Shown here: positions 1-11,290 of the stretch, piece after piece | Position numbering within the stretch: the stretch's first letter is position 1 | Layout of the letters: each line of letters starts with the position of its first letter | Assembly (NCBI GenBank): GCA_032622095.1 | Contig: CP136068.1 | Coordinates: 152,297,151-152,361,150, forward strand | Source of the DNA: Siphonodentalium dalli | Taxonomy: Eukaryota > Mollusca > Scaphopoda > Gadilida > Siphonodentaliidae | DNA: 64,000 nucleotides | Reading direction: 5' to 3' | Notes under the pieces: model-generated | Told to the model about the DNA's origin: nothing | Databases searched by the model: none | The model's input: only the letters and a program-made list of their open reading frames with translations | Program-made: the position numbers and the translations under genes

Positions 1-1
1 A

Positions 2-401
2 TTAACCCTTTACCCAACAAACCGGCCAAAACCGGCCAAATAAAGCTTCAACAGCCTAAAATATCTTCGGTCTGTCTCAATAGAACCATACAAATATGGA
101 TATCATTGGAACCGGCTCCTTGACCACATTGTAATAGTTACAGTTATGCCCTGTGCCAATGCATTCTCTTATATATGCGAGTCGACCATAGGTCGCCTCG
201 CATATATAAGAGAATACATTGGCCTAAAATAAAAAAAAATTTAACACTTTTTACCATTTTTTCTTACATTCTTTAACAATTTTATAATTTTTAATGTGTT
301 AAGCCAATGCATTCTCTTATATATGCGAGGCGACCTATGGTCGACTCGCATATATAAGAGAATGCATTGGCACAGGGCCCTTCTGTTGGGTAAAGGGTTA
401 A
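2..401 (+). mobile_element. Family A piggyBac-type MITE, copy A1
   Basis: The element is bounded by TTAA on both sides, with 14-bp inverted termini CCCTTTACCCAACA. A TTAA target duplication followed by CCC is the signature of the piggyBac superfamily. Inside are a long arm with CCGGCC repeats, two mirror-image 69-nt hairpins (about 158-226 and 303-371) and an AT-rich spacer. There is no coding capacity, so it is non-autonomous. This orientation (CCGGCC arm on the left) is called plus for the family. Confidence 0.85.
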
Positions 402-745
402 ACAAATTATATTACAGGCCTCTGACAGCAACTGTAAGTGACTATACTTTGAATCGTGAATGACAATGCAAGAGAAATTACTCTAAATTAGGCATCGCAA
501 AAATGGTTAGATTTTCCATTTGCATCTGTGCAAAAGTTGCTTGTTTTCATTAATACTTACCACCTCTAGAATTTATTATCCAATAATGAAGAATTAAGTA
601 ATGTATATGAAACAATCTGCATATCACCTATTGATAGTATGTACTTGTCATACGACGGCATTCAATTATGCGAAACTGAGTTTTCTGCAAGGGTGAAAAA
701 AGTTATTATGAAAGCTTCACCTTCGTGAATTACAAAGAGTCATCC
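402..745. other. Unassigned AT-rich spacer
   Basis: I see no credible ORF, inverted repeat or tandem repeat in this stretch between two TTAA elements. Confidence 0.5.
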
Positions 746-996
746 TTAACCCTTTCATGATGGGAGGTGTGCTGGTGCAGCATTAAAGATTGCCAGTGCA
801 TTCTCTTATATATGCGCGTCTCCCATAGGGAGCCTCACATATATAAAAGAATGAATTGGGGTGTATACGGTCAAGGTATATATTGTTAGGTCAATGAATT
901 CTCTTATATATGTGAGGCTCCCTATGGGAGACTCACATATATAAGAGAATGCATTGGCACAGGGTTTTCAGGAAGCTCCAGTCATGAAAGGGTTAA
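746..996 (+). mobile_element. Family B piggyBac-type MITE, copy B1
   Basis: TTAA flanks both sides. The left terminus is CCCTTTCATGATGGGAG and the right terminus reads CTCCAGTCATGAAAGGG. The two hairpins are of the same class as in family A but have inner stems CTCCC/GGGAG instead of CGACC/GGTCG. The spacer contains GGTCAAGGTA. It encodes nothing. Confidence 0.8.
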
Positions 997-1609
997 AAAC
1001 CTTATGCTTTGCGAGTGGCTTATCATCCATCTGTGGTTAGTGCATCTGATGCAGAATTGGAACGAACATAATGTCATTGATGCATTCACATGGTATGTGT
1101 TGCGAGCAATGCGGGCAATGGATTAAAGCATCAAACACATAAATATGAATGAGTCAACGTAACCTAAAATGAATGTGGCATGTGACTAGTTTTCTCTCGG
1201 AAGTTTCTGTCATTTACGATTATGGAGAGTACCGGAAATGGATCTAACATGTGAAGGCTGTTCAAGTAAACATTGTGGTCAATTCAAATCAAGCCTGCAA
1301 ATAGTGTGTATTCTGCTTAGGCCTCAAATGCTATGGGAGAACTAGGATCAGATTGAAGTTCCCAAGTTGAAGTTGAAATGTATAGCTCTTGTTTATATGT
1401 CACATTTGGTTTTCAATGTTTTATTCAGCAGAACAATGTAAAAAACTGACTTAAATTAGACTTGGTATGTTGTTGTTGTTGTAACTGGAGGTGTGGAACC
1501 ATGAATACATCTTTAATCATTTGTAGAGTCGCTGATGATTTTAAACAAAATTGTGTCAATTTCTTTGACGGGAGATTGCCAGCATGAACAATCAATTTCA
1601 AAGCTACAT
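997..1609. other. Unassigned spacer with a family D fragment
   Basis: No gene seen. Positions about 1311-1375 (TTCTGCTTAGGCCTCAAATG and what follows) match the internal segment of the long form of the family D MITE seen at 6520-6600 and 56580-56640. The rest is unassigned. Confidence 0.45.
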
Positions 1610-4210
1610 TAGCTATGCTCTCAGTAAGCGACCTGTTTAACGAGGTTATGGGCCGGTACTTACCGCGGTGTTACCACCAAAATACCGCGGTTATCATTCT
1701 GTACCGCGACGGAGGGCGGTTGACCCGCGGTACTGGTACGGTATTTTTACCGTTGGTTACCGCAGGTCACCGCGTTATTGGTGTTCGTTACCGCCGTACA
1801 CCGCGGTATTTTTTTCGTAACCGCGTTCAAATTACCGCTAACGGCCCTCCACCGCGGAGAGAACACGACTGAAACAAGGCGTCACACGGTAGGTAAATGA
1901 TTATGAATAACGTTTGTATTGAATGAATACCTGTAAGCTGCACGTAATTATGTATTCGTAATGAATATAAATGAATAATAATGCAATCGGATTACATATG
2001 AACATGTCTGGTTTACATGTAACATATTACAAATGTACACGTACATCACGTTTAATCACGTCGGCGGTTTTTGAACTCAGCTATAATTGCTTACGGCGAC
2101 TGGATTACGCAAAACACCGTGGAGTAATAGTTTTGTTGTTAGCATCTATCTTACATATCGTCAAATGATTTACGCACCCGATTCCTATATCGGTTTCCAC
2201 TCATGCGGATTTTTTTTGGATTTTTTTTTTGTGTTTCCGAAATCTAAATTTCTTATAAAAATGGGAAAAGTAAATCCTCCATTTATCTGAATTTGGTCGA
2301 AACCAGCGGGGACGGTGCATTAGTAACACTGAGTCCGAGTTTAGTCTTGGAGGCCAGGGCGGCGATCGTTGCAGAAATATTCATAGTTGTCTATAGTTGT
2401 GTTCATATGCCAAACATAATCGGCGCGTAAATACTATATTGTCGCCAAGACGTACGATTGTACGCATGCGTGAAATAGTAAAGCAATTTACAAACATTTG
2501 CGCCTGAAGATTTCTTGTCGGTGGGAATAAAATGTATAACTAAGAAAGCGTGGCACATGCCATGCAGCAAAGTAAAATTGTCATCATCACCAATGTGCGC
2601 GACAAAAGACACACGCAAAACACCAAACATTGAAAGACACAACATTGTCAAATCAGTCTTTGATTTTGTTACGTGAACATTCATTGTACAAGTGCGTGTC
2701 GGGTGGCATCGTTTGATGTGAAATTGCAACTTTTGGCGAGGGCGTGCACTAATGTAGTTCTCGGTGGGTCGCAGTATAAATTATATCACATACCGGTATT
2801 CCTATCTAATCGTTATTCGGAAAAAAACATGCATGGTGTTGGAAAGATAAAATATGTTTGTTTGGTTATATACAGAGGTTAACATTGTAACATAATTATT
2901 TCAAGTGATCGAATTCTGTGTGTTTTAGTCCTTGTTAGTTTATTCCAGATACGGTAGCAATAAAGAGCGTTTGTCTCACTTTTGTGCGACAAATATTTAT
3001 AAATAGCTATTACGTGCACAACATTTTAAAGATCGAATGAGACTTGTCTGTTTAAAGCCACGTAGCGGTTCGCACATAATATTATTCGCAATACCAAAAA
3101 TAGATCGATAAATATCTGAACTACCTTCTGCGAGCATTATGTAAGCCAAACGGACGCATTGAAGTAATGGAAATACAAGTGTCCAAAACACAAAACAGCC
3201 ATTCGCGCGTGCGTCACGTGTGTAGTTTTACTATATAATAGCACCATCAACAAAACACAAATATTTATTTCACCCATTGAGGCCAGTTATAAAAAGACAT
3301 GACGACATCTTAATTTAAGTGCCCCGTGACCTATATTAACAAAGTCTGCCAGCTGCAGTATGACGTAATCAGTGACACGTGCTTTTACCAGAATGTGTTT
3401 TTTTTCCTGGATATACGGGAGTTCCACGTTGTGTCTTTTATTGCTAAGACAATAATTCACGTTATACGAACAAATGGTGTTTGTGATTTGCAGTTGATGA
3501 ATGTCAATAAAGTTAATAACGATATTTATTCTGGGGACTATTTAAATAGTGGTCGTTATCATTCAATTTAGGGATCACGTCCATCTGAACATTGATATAA
3601 ACTGTAGATACGGGATTTATCGAGCTGTCTAAAATGGCCGAAATCATTTGTTCCCTTCCCGATAACCAACACTGATTACAAATAGTGTCATTTATGGGAA
3701 TTTTAGGCAATAAAACGAGACTAGAAATGTTATTGTAATATTTTAATATTCACATTAATTGAAAAATGACTTTCTCAAAGTAACTTATACTTACCTTTAC
3801 TTAATCTGGAAGCCCGTTATAATGGGCATATTTCCCGATACTCGGCTTTCATCTATTTCAATATTTTAATAATACACTTCACGGTACACAAACATGGACG
3901 GAGATCGTGAGAACGGCCGTCCTATTTTGGAAGATTGACGGTCAGCCATCGAATCCTATCATTAACCTCGTTACAAAAATGCTACCGCGTAGCGGTAATG
4001 TCACCGCGTTTGTGTGGTGCATTACCGCGTGCCACCGCGCTACCAACATTCGTTACCGCTGGTAGTGCGGTGGTACCGTGAACGTCGCGGTGGTACCGCG
4101 GTACGCGCGTGGTAGTGCAACCGCAAATCGGCGGTATGTCGCGGTATTGCACCGCGGTATTAACGCATGTACACCTCGTTAAAACAGGTCGCTTAATTTG
4201 AGCAGTGCTG
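1610..4210. mobile_element. Candidate 2.6-kb hAT-like DNA element with ACCGCGG subterminal arrays
   Basis: Inverted termini match over about 36 nt with a few mismatches. The best block is AAGCGACCTGTTTAACGAGG at 1625-1644, against its complement (with one extra A) at 4175-4196. About 230 bp inside each end is GC-rich and crowded with ACCGCGG/CCGCGGT motifs in an otherwise AT-rich region, which resembles the subterminal binding-site arrays of hAT elements. The outer edges (YAGC) are uncertain because I could not confirm a clean 8-bp target duplication. The interior (1900-3960) has only short ORFs and no recognisable transposase. Confidence 0.5.
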
Positions 4211-4277
4211 TACATGAAATCAGAAAACTCGTAGCCAGAATACCAATCTTTATCTCTGATGTTCATCACAATATTCA

Positions 4278-4415
4278 TGTGTCATTTTACTTATAAGTGT
4301 GTCATTGTACTTATAAGTGTGTCATTGTACTTATAAGTGTGTCATTGTACTTTTAAGTGTGTCATTGTACTTTTAAGTGTGTCATTTTACTTATATGTGT
4401 GTCATTGTAAGTGTT
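4278..4415. repeat. 20-bp tandem repeat, about 6.5 copies
   Basis: The unit TGTGTCATTGTACTTATAAG is repeated with a few substitutions (T/G at position 10, A/T near position 16) and then decays into a partial unit. It lies between the 2.6-kb element and a family D MITE. Confidence 0.9.
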
Positions 4416-4450
4416 TTGTGCTCATTCATGTTTCTCACATGTTGTATGCT

Positions 4451-4707
4451 CAAGCCTTGAAATAGTGTGCCTGTCATTTACAGAATGAGGGTCCCCAGAG
4501 CGTGAATTTAGTGATGCTACCCCCGCATAGCGTGCTAGCATCACCAAATTCACCCTCTGGGGAACCGCATTCTGCTGAGATGTAAGCAGAATGAGGTCCC
4601 CAGAGGGTGAATTTGGTGATGCTAGCCCACTATGCGGAGTAGCATCACTAAATTCACCCTCTGGGGACCTCATTCTGAAAATGACAGGCACACTATTTCA
4701 AGGCTTG
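4451..4707. mobile_element. Family D hAT-type MITE, copy D1 (two hairpins)
   Basis: Inverted termini CAAGCCTTGAAATAGTGTG are flanked by an exact 8-bp direct repeat TGTATGCT (4443-4450 and 4708-4715), as expected for the hAT superfamily. The interior is two long hairpins built from AATGAGGTCCCCAGAGGGTG and its complement, joined by a short linker. There is no coding capacity. Confidence 0.85.
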
Positions 4708-4715
4708 TGTATGCT

Positions 4716-5028
4716 CAACTCACTTGTAGGTGACAGCAATATTATAGCTTGGTCCAGGAACATTTGGAGTGGAAAATTAATGTCGGTGAAGAAGAGAAAT
4801 AATAATAATACCTATTTGTTGCCACTTCATTAATCAACAAGTGGAACTGTGCATGAGTTTCACAAGAATTTTGAAACTAAAATATGTTTTATACAAATTA
4901 TAAAAAAAACCCAGGTATTTATTCCCATAGAATGGTTTACATAATGAAATAGAAAGAGAAAGAGAAAGCAGAAGAAAAGACTCTACCGTCAACTATTTCT
5001 TCACATCTTACTCCATAAACATGAACTG
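4716..5028. other. Unassigned AT-rich spacer
   Basis: No gene or clear repeat apart from a short purine tract (GAAAGAGAAAGAGAAAG) near 4950-4970. Confidence 0.45.
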
Positions 5029-5474
5029 TTAAAGGTACTCAATCCGATTCGATGGTCCCCATATAATCAGATTCCAACAAAACAACAACATTTGTAGAAA
5101 TGCCGCTTCAGTTATCAGAATCGATTAATTGTCCAAAAAATATTGCCCACCACTGTCAACTATAGTATAAAATTACCCGAAACATGTTATATATCAACAT
5201 GTTGTTTGAAGAAATTTGGCCTTCTCAACACAAAGTCTCTTGATTATAGAGTTATCCATCTTTATCTGCAATTTGGTCCGAGACCATGGGCTCATTGACT
5301 TTTTTCTGGGCCACTATTAAGTCTTTATGGTGAAAAATAATAGATTTCAAAAATCTATATCTAATAACTCTGAGCTTTGATAGGTGGGTTCCTCGACTCT
5401 AATCAAATATTTTTTACCCCCAGATCCAAATAAATAGTAATTGTGGGGCACTTAATCGGATTATGTATCTTTAA
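5029..5474. mobile_element. Family F TTAA element, copy F1
   Basis: TTAA flanks both ends. Termini are AGGTACTCAATCCGAT on the left and a degraded complement (ATCGGATTATGTATCT) on the right. The interior carries a short CAA/TTG run and phrases shared with the copies at 13.7, 17.7 and 54.6 kb. TTAA duplication fits the piggyBac or Kolobok superfamilies. No transposase is present. Confidence 0.75.
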
Positions 5475-6404
5475 AAATACACCAAATAAAATTATTTGCA
5501 ATAAAAGTTGTAAGATGGGTTCATAATTAAACCAGGCTATTAAATTGTTGTAATCTGACAAGTTAAATTACTGCTGAATAACGAATTATGTTTCAATTTT
5601 GTCAATAGAATAGTTCACTCATCCATGTTACTTCATAGAAATGTATTATGTCTGTTCAATCACGGTATTGTTATTATGTCTGTTCAATCACGGTATTGTT
5701 TGACAAGTCATTAGTGTAGTATGATACCAGTACTGTATATAAGGCCATGAAATAAATTCCTAGATTATCATCACGCCTAGACCCTATATTTTGTCCACCC
5801 AGATTTTGTTGTTCTATACTCAAGAATCCCCAGCACCGAACTCATAGTCAAAACAATGGACTGTGGAAATGACCACAATTGCTGCACAAATTCCAAATCC
5901 AGGGAGTATGGGAACAACAAAATAATATATAACAATATTGTACTTACATATGTAGGTACAAATCTGCTTCACCTGTGTATATTATAAACATTCTTCATAT
6001 GGACCCGGACCCCCTATATGCATGTGGACAACAATAAGACAATGCTAATAATTGATTAATTTTTAATTACGACTATTACACTTTACTAACACATGATTTT
6101 ATTAGTACAATGTATGTATTTATATACCAGTATATAAGGAGAAACTTCTCAGTCACTGAATGACCCACATAAAATAAATAATACAAAAATAAATCCTCTT
6201 CCCCGCCCTCCCCAATGTAAAACAAAACTGATGATAATCTAGGTACATGTATTTATATTTTATGGCCAAAGCTCTGAAAATGCTTGTCATAGAGGATTTG
6301 TTAAGAGCTTTCATCCATTTCATGTTTCACATAGAAATTGTCACCATGATAAATTAATTTCATTCATTACTCCACTAGAGTTTTTCTCCTGTCATACATA
6401 TACA
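5475..6404. other. Unassigned spacer
   Basis: No credible gene. A 29-bp phrase around TGTCTGTTCAATCACGGTAT is tandemly duplicated at about 5640-5700. Otherwise the DNA is AT-rich and unassigned. Confidence 0.45.
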
Positions 6405-6842
6405 CAAGTCTGGAAATAGTGTGCCTGACACTTGCAGAATGAGGTCCCGAGAACATGAATTTAGTGCTGCTACCCCACACTTCGGGATAGCATCACCAAC
6501 TTCACCCTCTGGGAACCTCATTCTGCTTAAGCCTCAACTGCTATGGGAGACCTAGGATCACATGGATATTCCCCAGTTGAAGTCGGTGATGTTCACCCAT
6601 TAGTCACCTCAATTAAGCATTTTATCTTCTCCAAATAATGGGATATAGAAACAGAATGGAAAACATAACTAAAACAATGTTAATTTGAGACTATAGATAA
6701 TTCCAAGAAGATTAGAGCTAAGCAGAGTATGTCTTCAGAGGGTGAATTTGGTGATGCTAGCTCGCTGTGCAGGGTAGCATCACTAAATTCACCCTCTGGG
6801 GACCTCATCCTGCAAATGATAGACACACTATTTCAAGGCTTG
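6405..6842. mobile_element. Family D MITE, long form, copy D2
   Basis: Termini CAAGTCTGGAAATAGTGTG and ACACTATTTCAAGGCTTG are diverged complements. Two GAATGAGGTCCC hairpins are separated by about 200 bp of extra sequence shared with copies D5 and D6 (including AACAATGTTAATTTGAGACT). No intact 8-bp duplication is visible, so the copy is probably old. Confidence 0.7.
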
Positions 6843-6880
6843 TATATATGTTCTATGAAATCATATATATTTTTTTTGCA

Positions 6881-7270
6881 TTAACCCTTTACCCAACAGA
6901 ACGGCCCTGTGCCAATGTATTCTCTTATATATGCGAGTCGACCATGGGTCGCCTCGCATATATAAGAGAATGCATTGGCTTAAGACATTAAAAATTATAA
7001 AATTGTTAAAGAATGTAAGAAAAAATGGTAAAAAGTGTTAAAAAAAGATTTTTTTTAGGCCAATGCATTCTCTTATATATGCGAGGCGACCTATGGTCGA
7101 CTCGCATATATAAGAGAATGCATTGGCACAGGGCATAACTGTAACTATCACAATGTGGTCAAGGAGCTGGTTCCAATGATATCCATATTTGTATGGTTCT
7201 ATTGAGACAGACCGAAGATATTTTAGGCTGTTGAAGCTTTATTTGGCCGGTTTGTTGGGTAAGGGGTTAA
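6881..7270 (-). mobile_element. Family A piggyBac-type MITE, copy A2
   Basis: TTAA-flanked with CCCTTTACCCAACA termini; the CCGGCC arm is on the right. Both hairpins are intact, and the sequence is close to the other A copies. Confidence 0.85.
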
Positions 7271-7424
7271 TGTTGTCAAATGAAGGATTTATTTTAGACC
7301 TTGTGCTACTCAGACCTTAATTATCTGTTTCAATAATTCTTGTGCATTACATTGAATGTTTTGTTTTATAAATATTGGCTATGAGTTCAGCTTATGAATT
7401 CATGAATTCATTTTTGCTCTATAG

Positions 7425-7554
7425 ATGTTTAGAGTTATCCATCCTTATTTGTTAGATAGGTTTCAGTAAGAACATATGAATCAAATATTTTTGACCCCCC
7501 CGAAGCCATTGAAATAGTAATTGAGATGAGTTTTATCGGATTGAGTACCTTTAA
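7425..7554. mobile_element. Family F fragment, copy F2
   Basis: Only one end is kept. It matches F1 from the AGAGTTATCCATC phrase to the terminus GGATTGAGTACCT followed by TTAA. Confidence 0.6.
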
Positions 7555-7654
7555 TTGAGATTTCACTACAAACATGGCTTGGCTGCTTCAGAAACCAATG
7601 TATTATGCCATTACAGACACATAATACATGTATACCGAACCCAATACACAGAGA

Positions 7655-7815
7655 TTATCACTACAGTGAAGTGATCTGAGTCTCCATATCACGCCGATTT
7701 GAGAAGGTGAGATCACAGATCAGACGAGCTGCTGCAGGCTGCGAGTCTATTCCGGGATCTCACCTTCTCAACGAGACGTGATGTGCAGACTCGGAAAACT
7801 TCACTGCAGTGATAA
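7655..7815. mobile_element. Single fold-back MITE with TTATCACTRCAGTGAAGT termini
   Basis: The arms are imperfect complements of about 60 nt (TTATCACTACAGTGAAG ... CTTCACTGCAGTGATAA, inner block GAGAAGGTGAGATC / GATCTCACCTTCTC) around a short loop. I could not define the target duplication, so the superfamily is open. Confidence 0.6.
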
Positions 7816-8221
7816 CATGTTTATTATATGACCAATTGAACTTAATTATTACAAACGACCTCAGTTGAATTCAAATTTAATGAACGAATCACAACAATGT
7901 AATCAAGAGCAACAATTTTAAGATTAAATTTCTCAATTGAAAATAGTTAAGGAGCCTCATTCTGATTCAGACACCCATGATCTGGAATCGGATCATGATA
8001 CTATCATTATCCGATTTATCGGAAAACCATCACCAAACAATAGTGGTATTTAGTGAAAATAATGACAATCATATAATAAACAGTTTTATCTGCTTTTTTT
8101 TCACAAAAGAGCTATTTGTAGTCTTGAAATATGGTTTTATAAAAATGATGTTGATGTATTTATGGCCCGGAAGAGATACTCTATCTGTCACTATGTTTCT
8201 ATCTGTTGGTTTATAAGGAAG
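7816..8221. other. Unassigned spacer
   Basis: No gene or repeat recognised; AT-rich. Confidence 0.4.
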
Positions 8222-8411
8222 TACAGTAATGCCCTAAATAATCGACTCCTTAACCACAGCAGAATTATTGGTAACTTTTCAGGATTTAGTCGGAAATATA
8301 GCTTGTTGCCATTCCAATGAATGGCAACAAGCCATATTTCTGACTAAATCCTGAAAAGTTACCCATAATTCTGCTGTGGTTAAGGAGTCGATTATTTAGG
8401 GCATTACTGTA
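8222..8411. mobile_element. Family E palindromic MITE, copy E1
   Basis: This is a near-perfect palindrome beginning TACAGTAATGCCC and ending GGGCATTACTGTA. The TA at each edge is consistent with a Tc1/mariner-type TA duplication. The arms include CACAGCAGAATTATTGG and GGCTTGTTGCCATTC-type blocks that recur in all copies. Confidence 0.8.
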
Positions 8412-8749
8412 TATCCATCCAGAAGATGACACACTGTCTACTCATTGCATGAATTTTTTTCTATAATTCGTAATATCTAATTTCACTCATTGTCATTATT
8501 CCAATTCCAAAAGATTGTTGCATTTGAAATCATTAGAGACAAGTTAACCTTATTTAAATGCATATACATGTCAGTAGATGTGTAATTAAATTTAATTCAT
8601 CTGTTGTTGAAGATTTCATTGCAAATATGCTCCACAAAAACAATTTACTGACTGTAGAAATGAGCACTGTCCATCTCTCTGCATTTTCATCCATTGTTTG
8701 CACTTTTTGGGTTATAAATGCAGATGACATAGTTGTAACCAAACTTAGT
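8412..8749. other. Unassigned spacer
   Basis: No credible gene. The short overlapping ORFs on both strands at 8554-8764 look like chance. Confidence 0.4.
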
Positions 8750-8965
8750 CAAGCCTTGAAATAGCATGTCTGTCATTTGCAGAATGAGGTCCCCAGAGGG
8801 TGAATTTGGTGATGCTACCCCGCATAGCGGGCTAGAATCACCAAATTCACCCTCTGGGAACCTCATTCTGCTGAGGTGTAAGCAGAATGAGGTCCCCAGA
8901 GGGTGAATTTGGTGATGCTAGCCCGCTATGCGGGGTAGCATCACTAAATTCACCCTCTGAGGACC
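8750..8965. mobile_element. Family D MITE, copy D3, right end lost
   Basis: The left terminus CAAGCCTTGAAATAG and both hairpins are present, but the element stops at CCCTCTGAGGAC and runs directly into a G-rich tract. The right terminal repeat is missing. Confidence 0.75.
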
Positions 8966-9735
8966 AGAGACGTGGCGACATGGGGGGGGGGTTTGGGGGG
9001 TGTCTCACTCCCCCAACTTTGGTCAAAATTTTCAACAGTTGGAAATTTCATACCTGCCAAAACATTAGTTGAAAATTTCAGACCGACAATAGGTTGAAAA
9101 TGTTTTTGTAGTTTGATTTTCAAACAATTTCATGGGGGGGGGGGGGGAATTAATTGTTTTTGGACCAATATTTGCATATTTTCCTATTTTCAGTCATCAG
9201 TTGGAAATTTTCCAACCTCAGGGGGGTGACAGGTTGGAAATTTCCAACACTTGGAAAGCTTGTGTCCTGGTCTCTCCCCCGTGGCCAGTCAAAAACTGCT
9301 AGTTAATTTAAGAAAACAATATTGTCATACATTTGGTCAAGTGGGGTGTCAGGTTGGAAATTTCCAACTCTAGGAATGCTTGAGGCTAGTCAAGATGCTA
9401 GGATTAAGCGATTTTCTTGTTCAGATTGGAAAATTTTCGCACACCGGACCGAACCATGGTCGGCCCGGTGTGTCATTGTCTCTCCCCCATGGCCAATACA
9501 AAAATGCTAATAAGTTTAACAATATTTTACCACATTTGGTCAAACTTGTGGACTGAAATGGTCATCAGTTGGAGAATTTTCCAACCTGAGGGGGAGTATG
9601 AGGTTTGAAATTTCCAACACTATAGGAAAGCTTCAGTTGAGGCCAGTCTAGATGCTAGGATTTGCGATTTTCTTGTTCAATTTTCTCACAGCGGGCCGAA
9701 CAACCATGGTCAGCCTGGTGTGTTGTGGTTTCTTG
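8966..9735. repeat. Degenerate long tandem repeat with GTTGGAAATTTCCAAC motifs
   Basis: The palindromic motif GGTTGGAAATTTCCAAC recurs at about 9234, 9352 and, degraded, 9603, with longer shared context (for example GATGCTAGGATT...GCGATTTTCTTGTTCA near 9395 and 9652). Two to three diverged units of about 120-250 bp are present. Two poly-G runs (8981-9000 and 9134-9147) lie inside. No protein is supported. Confidence 0.6.
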
Positions 9736-9879
9736 CCCGTAGCCGTGTACATTTGTATGGAGTTAGACCACTAGATGTTAGGATTTATGCAGTGTTTCAG
9801 GTTAAAATATCTGAATGTTGTCATACCGGGAATATAGAACCATGGTTTATGGAGATATAGGATATTAGGCCTAAGAGCA

Positions 9880-10093
9880 CTTGTGAAAACCCTGGGCCAA
9901 TGTATGCTCTTATATATGCGAGTCTCTCATAGGGAGCCTCGCATATGTAAGAGAATATATTGGCCTAACAATGTTTACCTTGACCTACTAAGCCGAGGCT
10001 ACCTATATATGGGAGACTCGCACATATAAGAGAATGCACTGGCACAGGATCTTTAATGCTGCACCAGCGCATCTCCCATCATGAAAGGGTTAA
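9880..10093 (-). mobile_element. Family B MITE, copy B2, left end eroded
   Basis: Both hairpins and the right terminus (CCCATCATGAAAGGGTTAA) are present. The left end starts in degraded sequence without a TTAA. Confidence 0.65.
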
Positions 10094-10175
10094 TGGTCAA
10101 AATTTGCATTATATTTTTGTTCTTTGAATGGTTTTTCAATGTATTAAGTAGACAGTGCTACTCTACCTTACCTAG

Positions 10176-10898
10176 ATGAATCTCCACTAATGCTAATGCC
10201 CGTAGAGATCATATTCCACCAGTACAAAACCTGGGTACTTTTTGAAGTTTTGACAGGGAACCATATAAAATCCAAAAAAATAACACAGAGAATACATTTC
10301 TTTGTTATTATCTATTTCTTAATAATGTACTTCACTGTAGGTAAAGGTCCCAACTCAAAATTTCAGGATTTAAGTGACTTTGTGAGGGATTTTTCTTTGC
10401 GTTCCTGACAATTATGGATTTTTTCCTGGGTAATTAATTGAATGTTTATTGCGATATCAGCTCTCAAAAGTCACAGAAAAGCATGAATTTTCGCGTTGGG
10501 ACCTTCACATACAGTGAAGTACACTATTAACCCTTTGAGTGCCAGGTCCGATTTTTGTATCGACCCGTATACCCTGTGCCAATGCATTCTCTTATATATG
10601 CGAGTCGACCATAGGTCGCCTCGCATATATAAGAGAATGCATTGGCCTAACCCAAAAAAAATAAAATAAAAAATTCATTATTTTATTTTTTTTAGGGCAC
10701 TCTACAGACCATAAATTAGGGCCGATAAGATCGGCCCCTGGCACTAAAAGGGTTAAGGAACAGATAATCATTAACAAATATACTCCCCGTGTTATGTTTT
10801 CGACTTTATAAGGTTCCCTGTCAAAACTTCAAAAAGTTCCGAGATTTTGTACTGGTGGAATATGATCTCAACGACCGTTAGCCAGAGTAGAGATTCAT
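10176..10898. mobile_element. Fold-back element J1, split by a family C MITE
   Basis: The arms are complementary over more than 160 nt (ATGAATCTC at the left edge, GAGATTCAT at the right; inner block GATCATATTCCACCAGTACA and its complement). One half recurs at 55250-55640 (J2), so this is a repeat family. A family C element sits at an internal TTAA. Confidence 0.65.
10527..10756. mobile_element. Family C piggyBac-type MITE, copy C1, with a single hairpin module
   Basis: TTAA flanks both sides, with termini CCCTTTGAGTGCCAGG and CCTGGCACTAAAAGGG. It contains one copy of the 69-nt hairpin of family A (GCGAGTCGACCATAGGTCGC loop region), although its termini differ from those of A and B. Confidence 0.75.
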
Positions 10899-11167
10899 GG
10901 CATGATCTCTACTTTACCCTGTGATAGGCTGATAGCTGTTATTTTGTTATTTATTTGGCTGATTATTGTATTGTTTAGATTCTATCTGATCTGTTATGTA
11001 GAGCTGAAGTTTATTGTTTAGTCACTCTGTCAAGCACTTTTAATGCTTTGGAAATAAAATATCAACCCAATCTTTTTTCATCTTTTTTATGGCAGAAGGG
11101 GTGAGAATAATATCACATACACCGAAAACAGTTTCAAGTCTGAGTTTAATGTTCCTGATAGATGAGG

Positions 11168-11290
11168 CCATGCAGAATGAGGTCCCTAGAGGGTGAATTT
11201 AGTTATGCTAGCCTGCTATACTGGATACCGTCACTAAATTCACCCTCTGGGGACCTCATTCTGCAAATGACAGGCACCCTAAACCCAGAC
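11168..11290. mobile_element. Family D fragment D9, one hairpin
   Basis: A single GCAGAATGAGGTCCC...GACCTCATTCTGC hairpin is followed by ATGACAGGCACCCTAAACCC, which resembles the D8 terminus. The left terminus is not recognisable. Confidence 0.55.

Noticed and set aside
1615-1872. 85-aa plus-strand ORF
   Set aside because: It lies inside the ACCGCGG-rich subterminal array. Its Arg/Tyr/Thr-rich composition follows from the repeated motif.
4422-4833. ORFs with MRSPEGEF peptides, also at 8847, 11162, 55109, 56477 and 58119
   Set aside because: These are translations of the family D hairpin and occur wherever it does.
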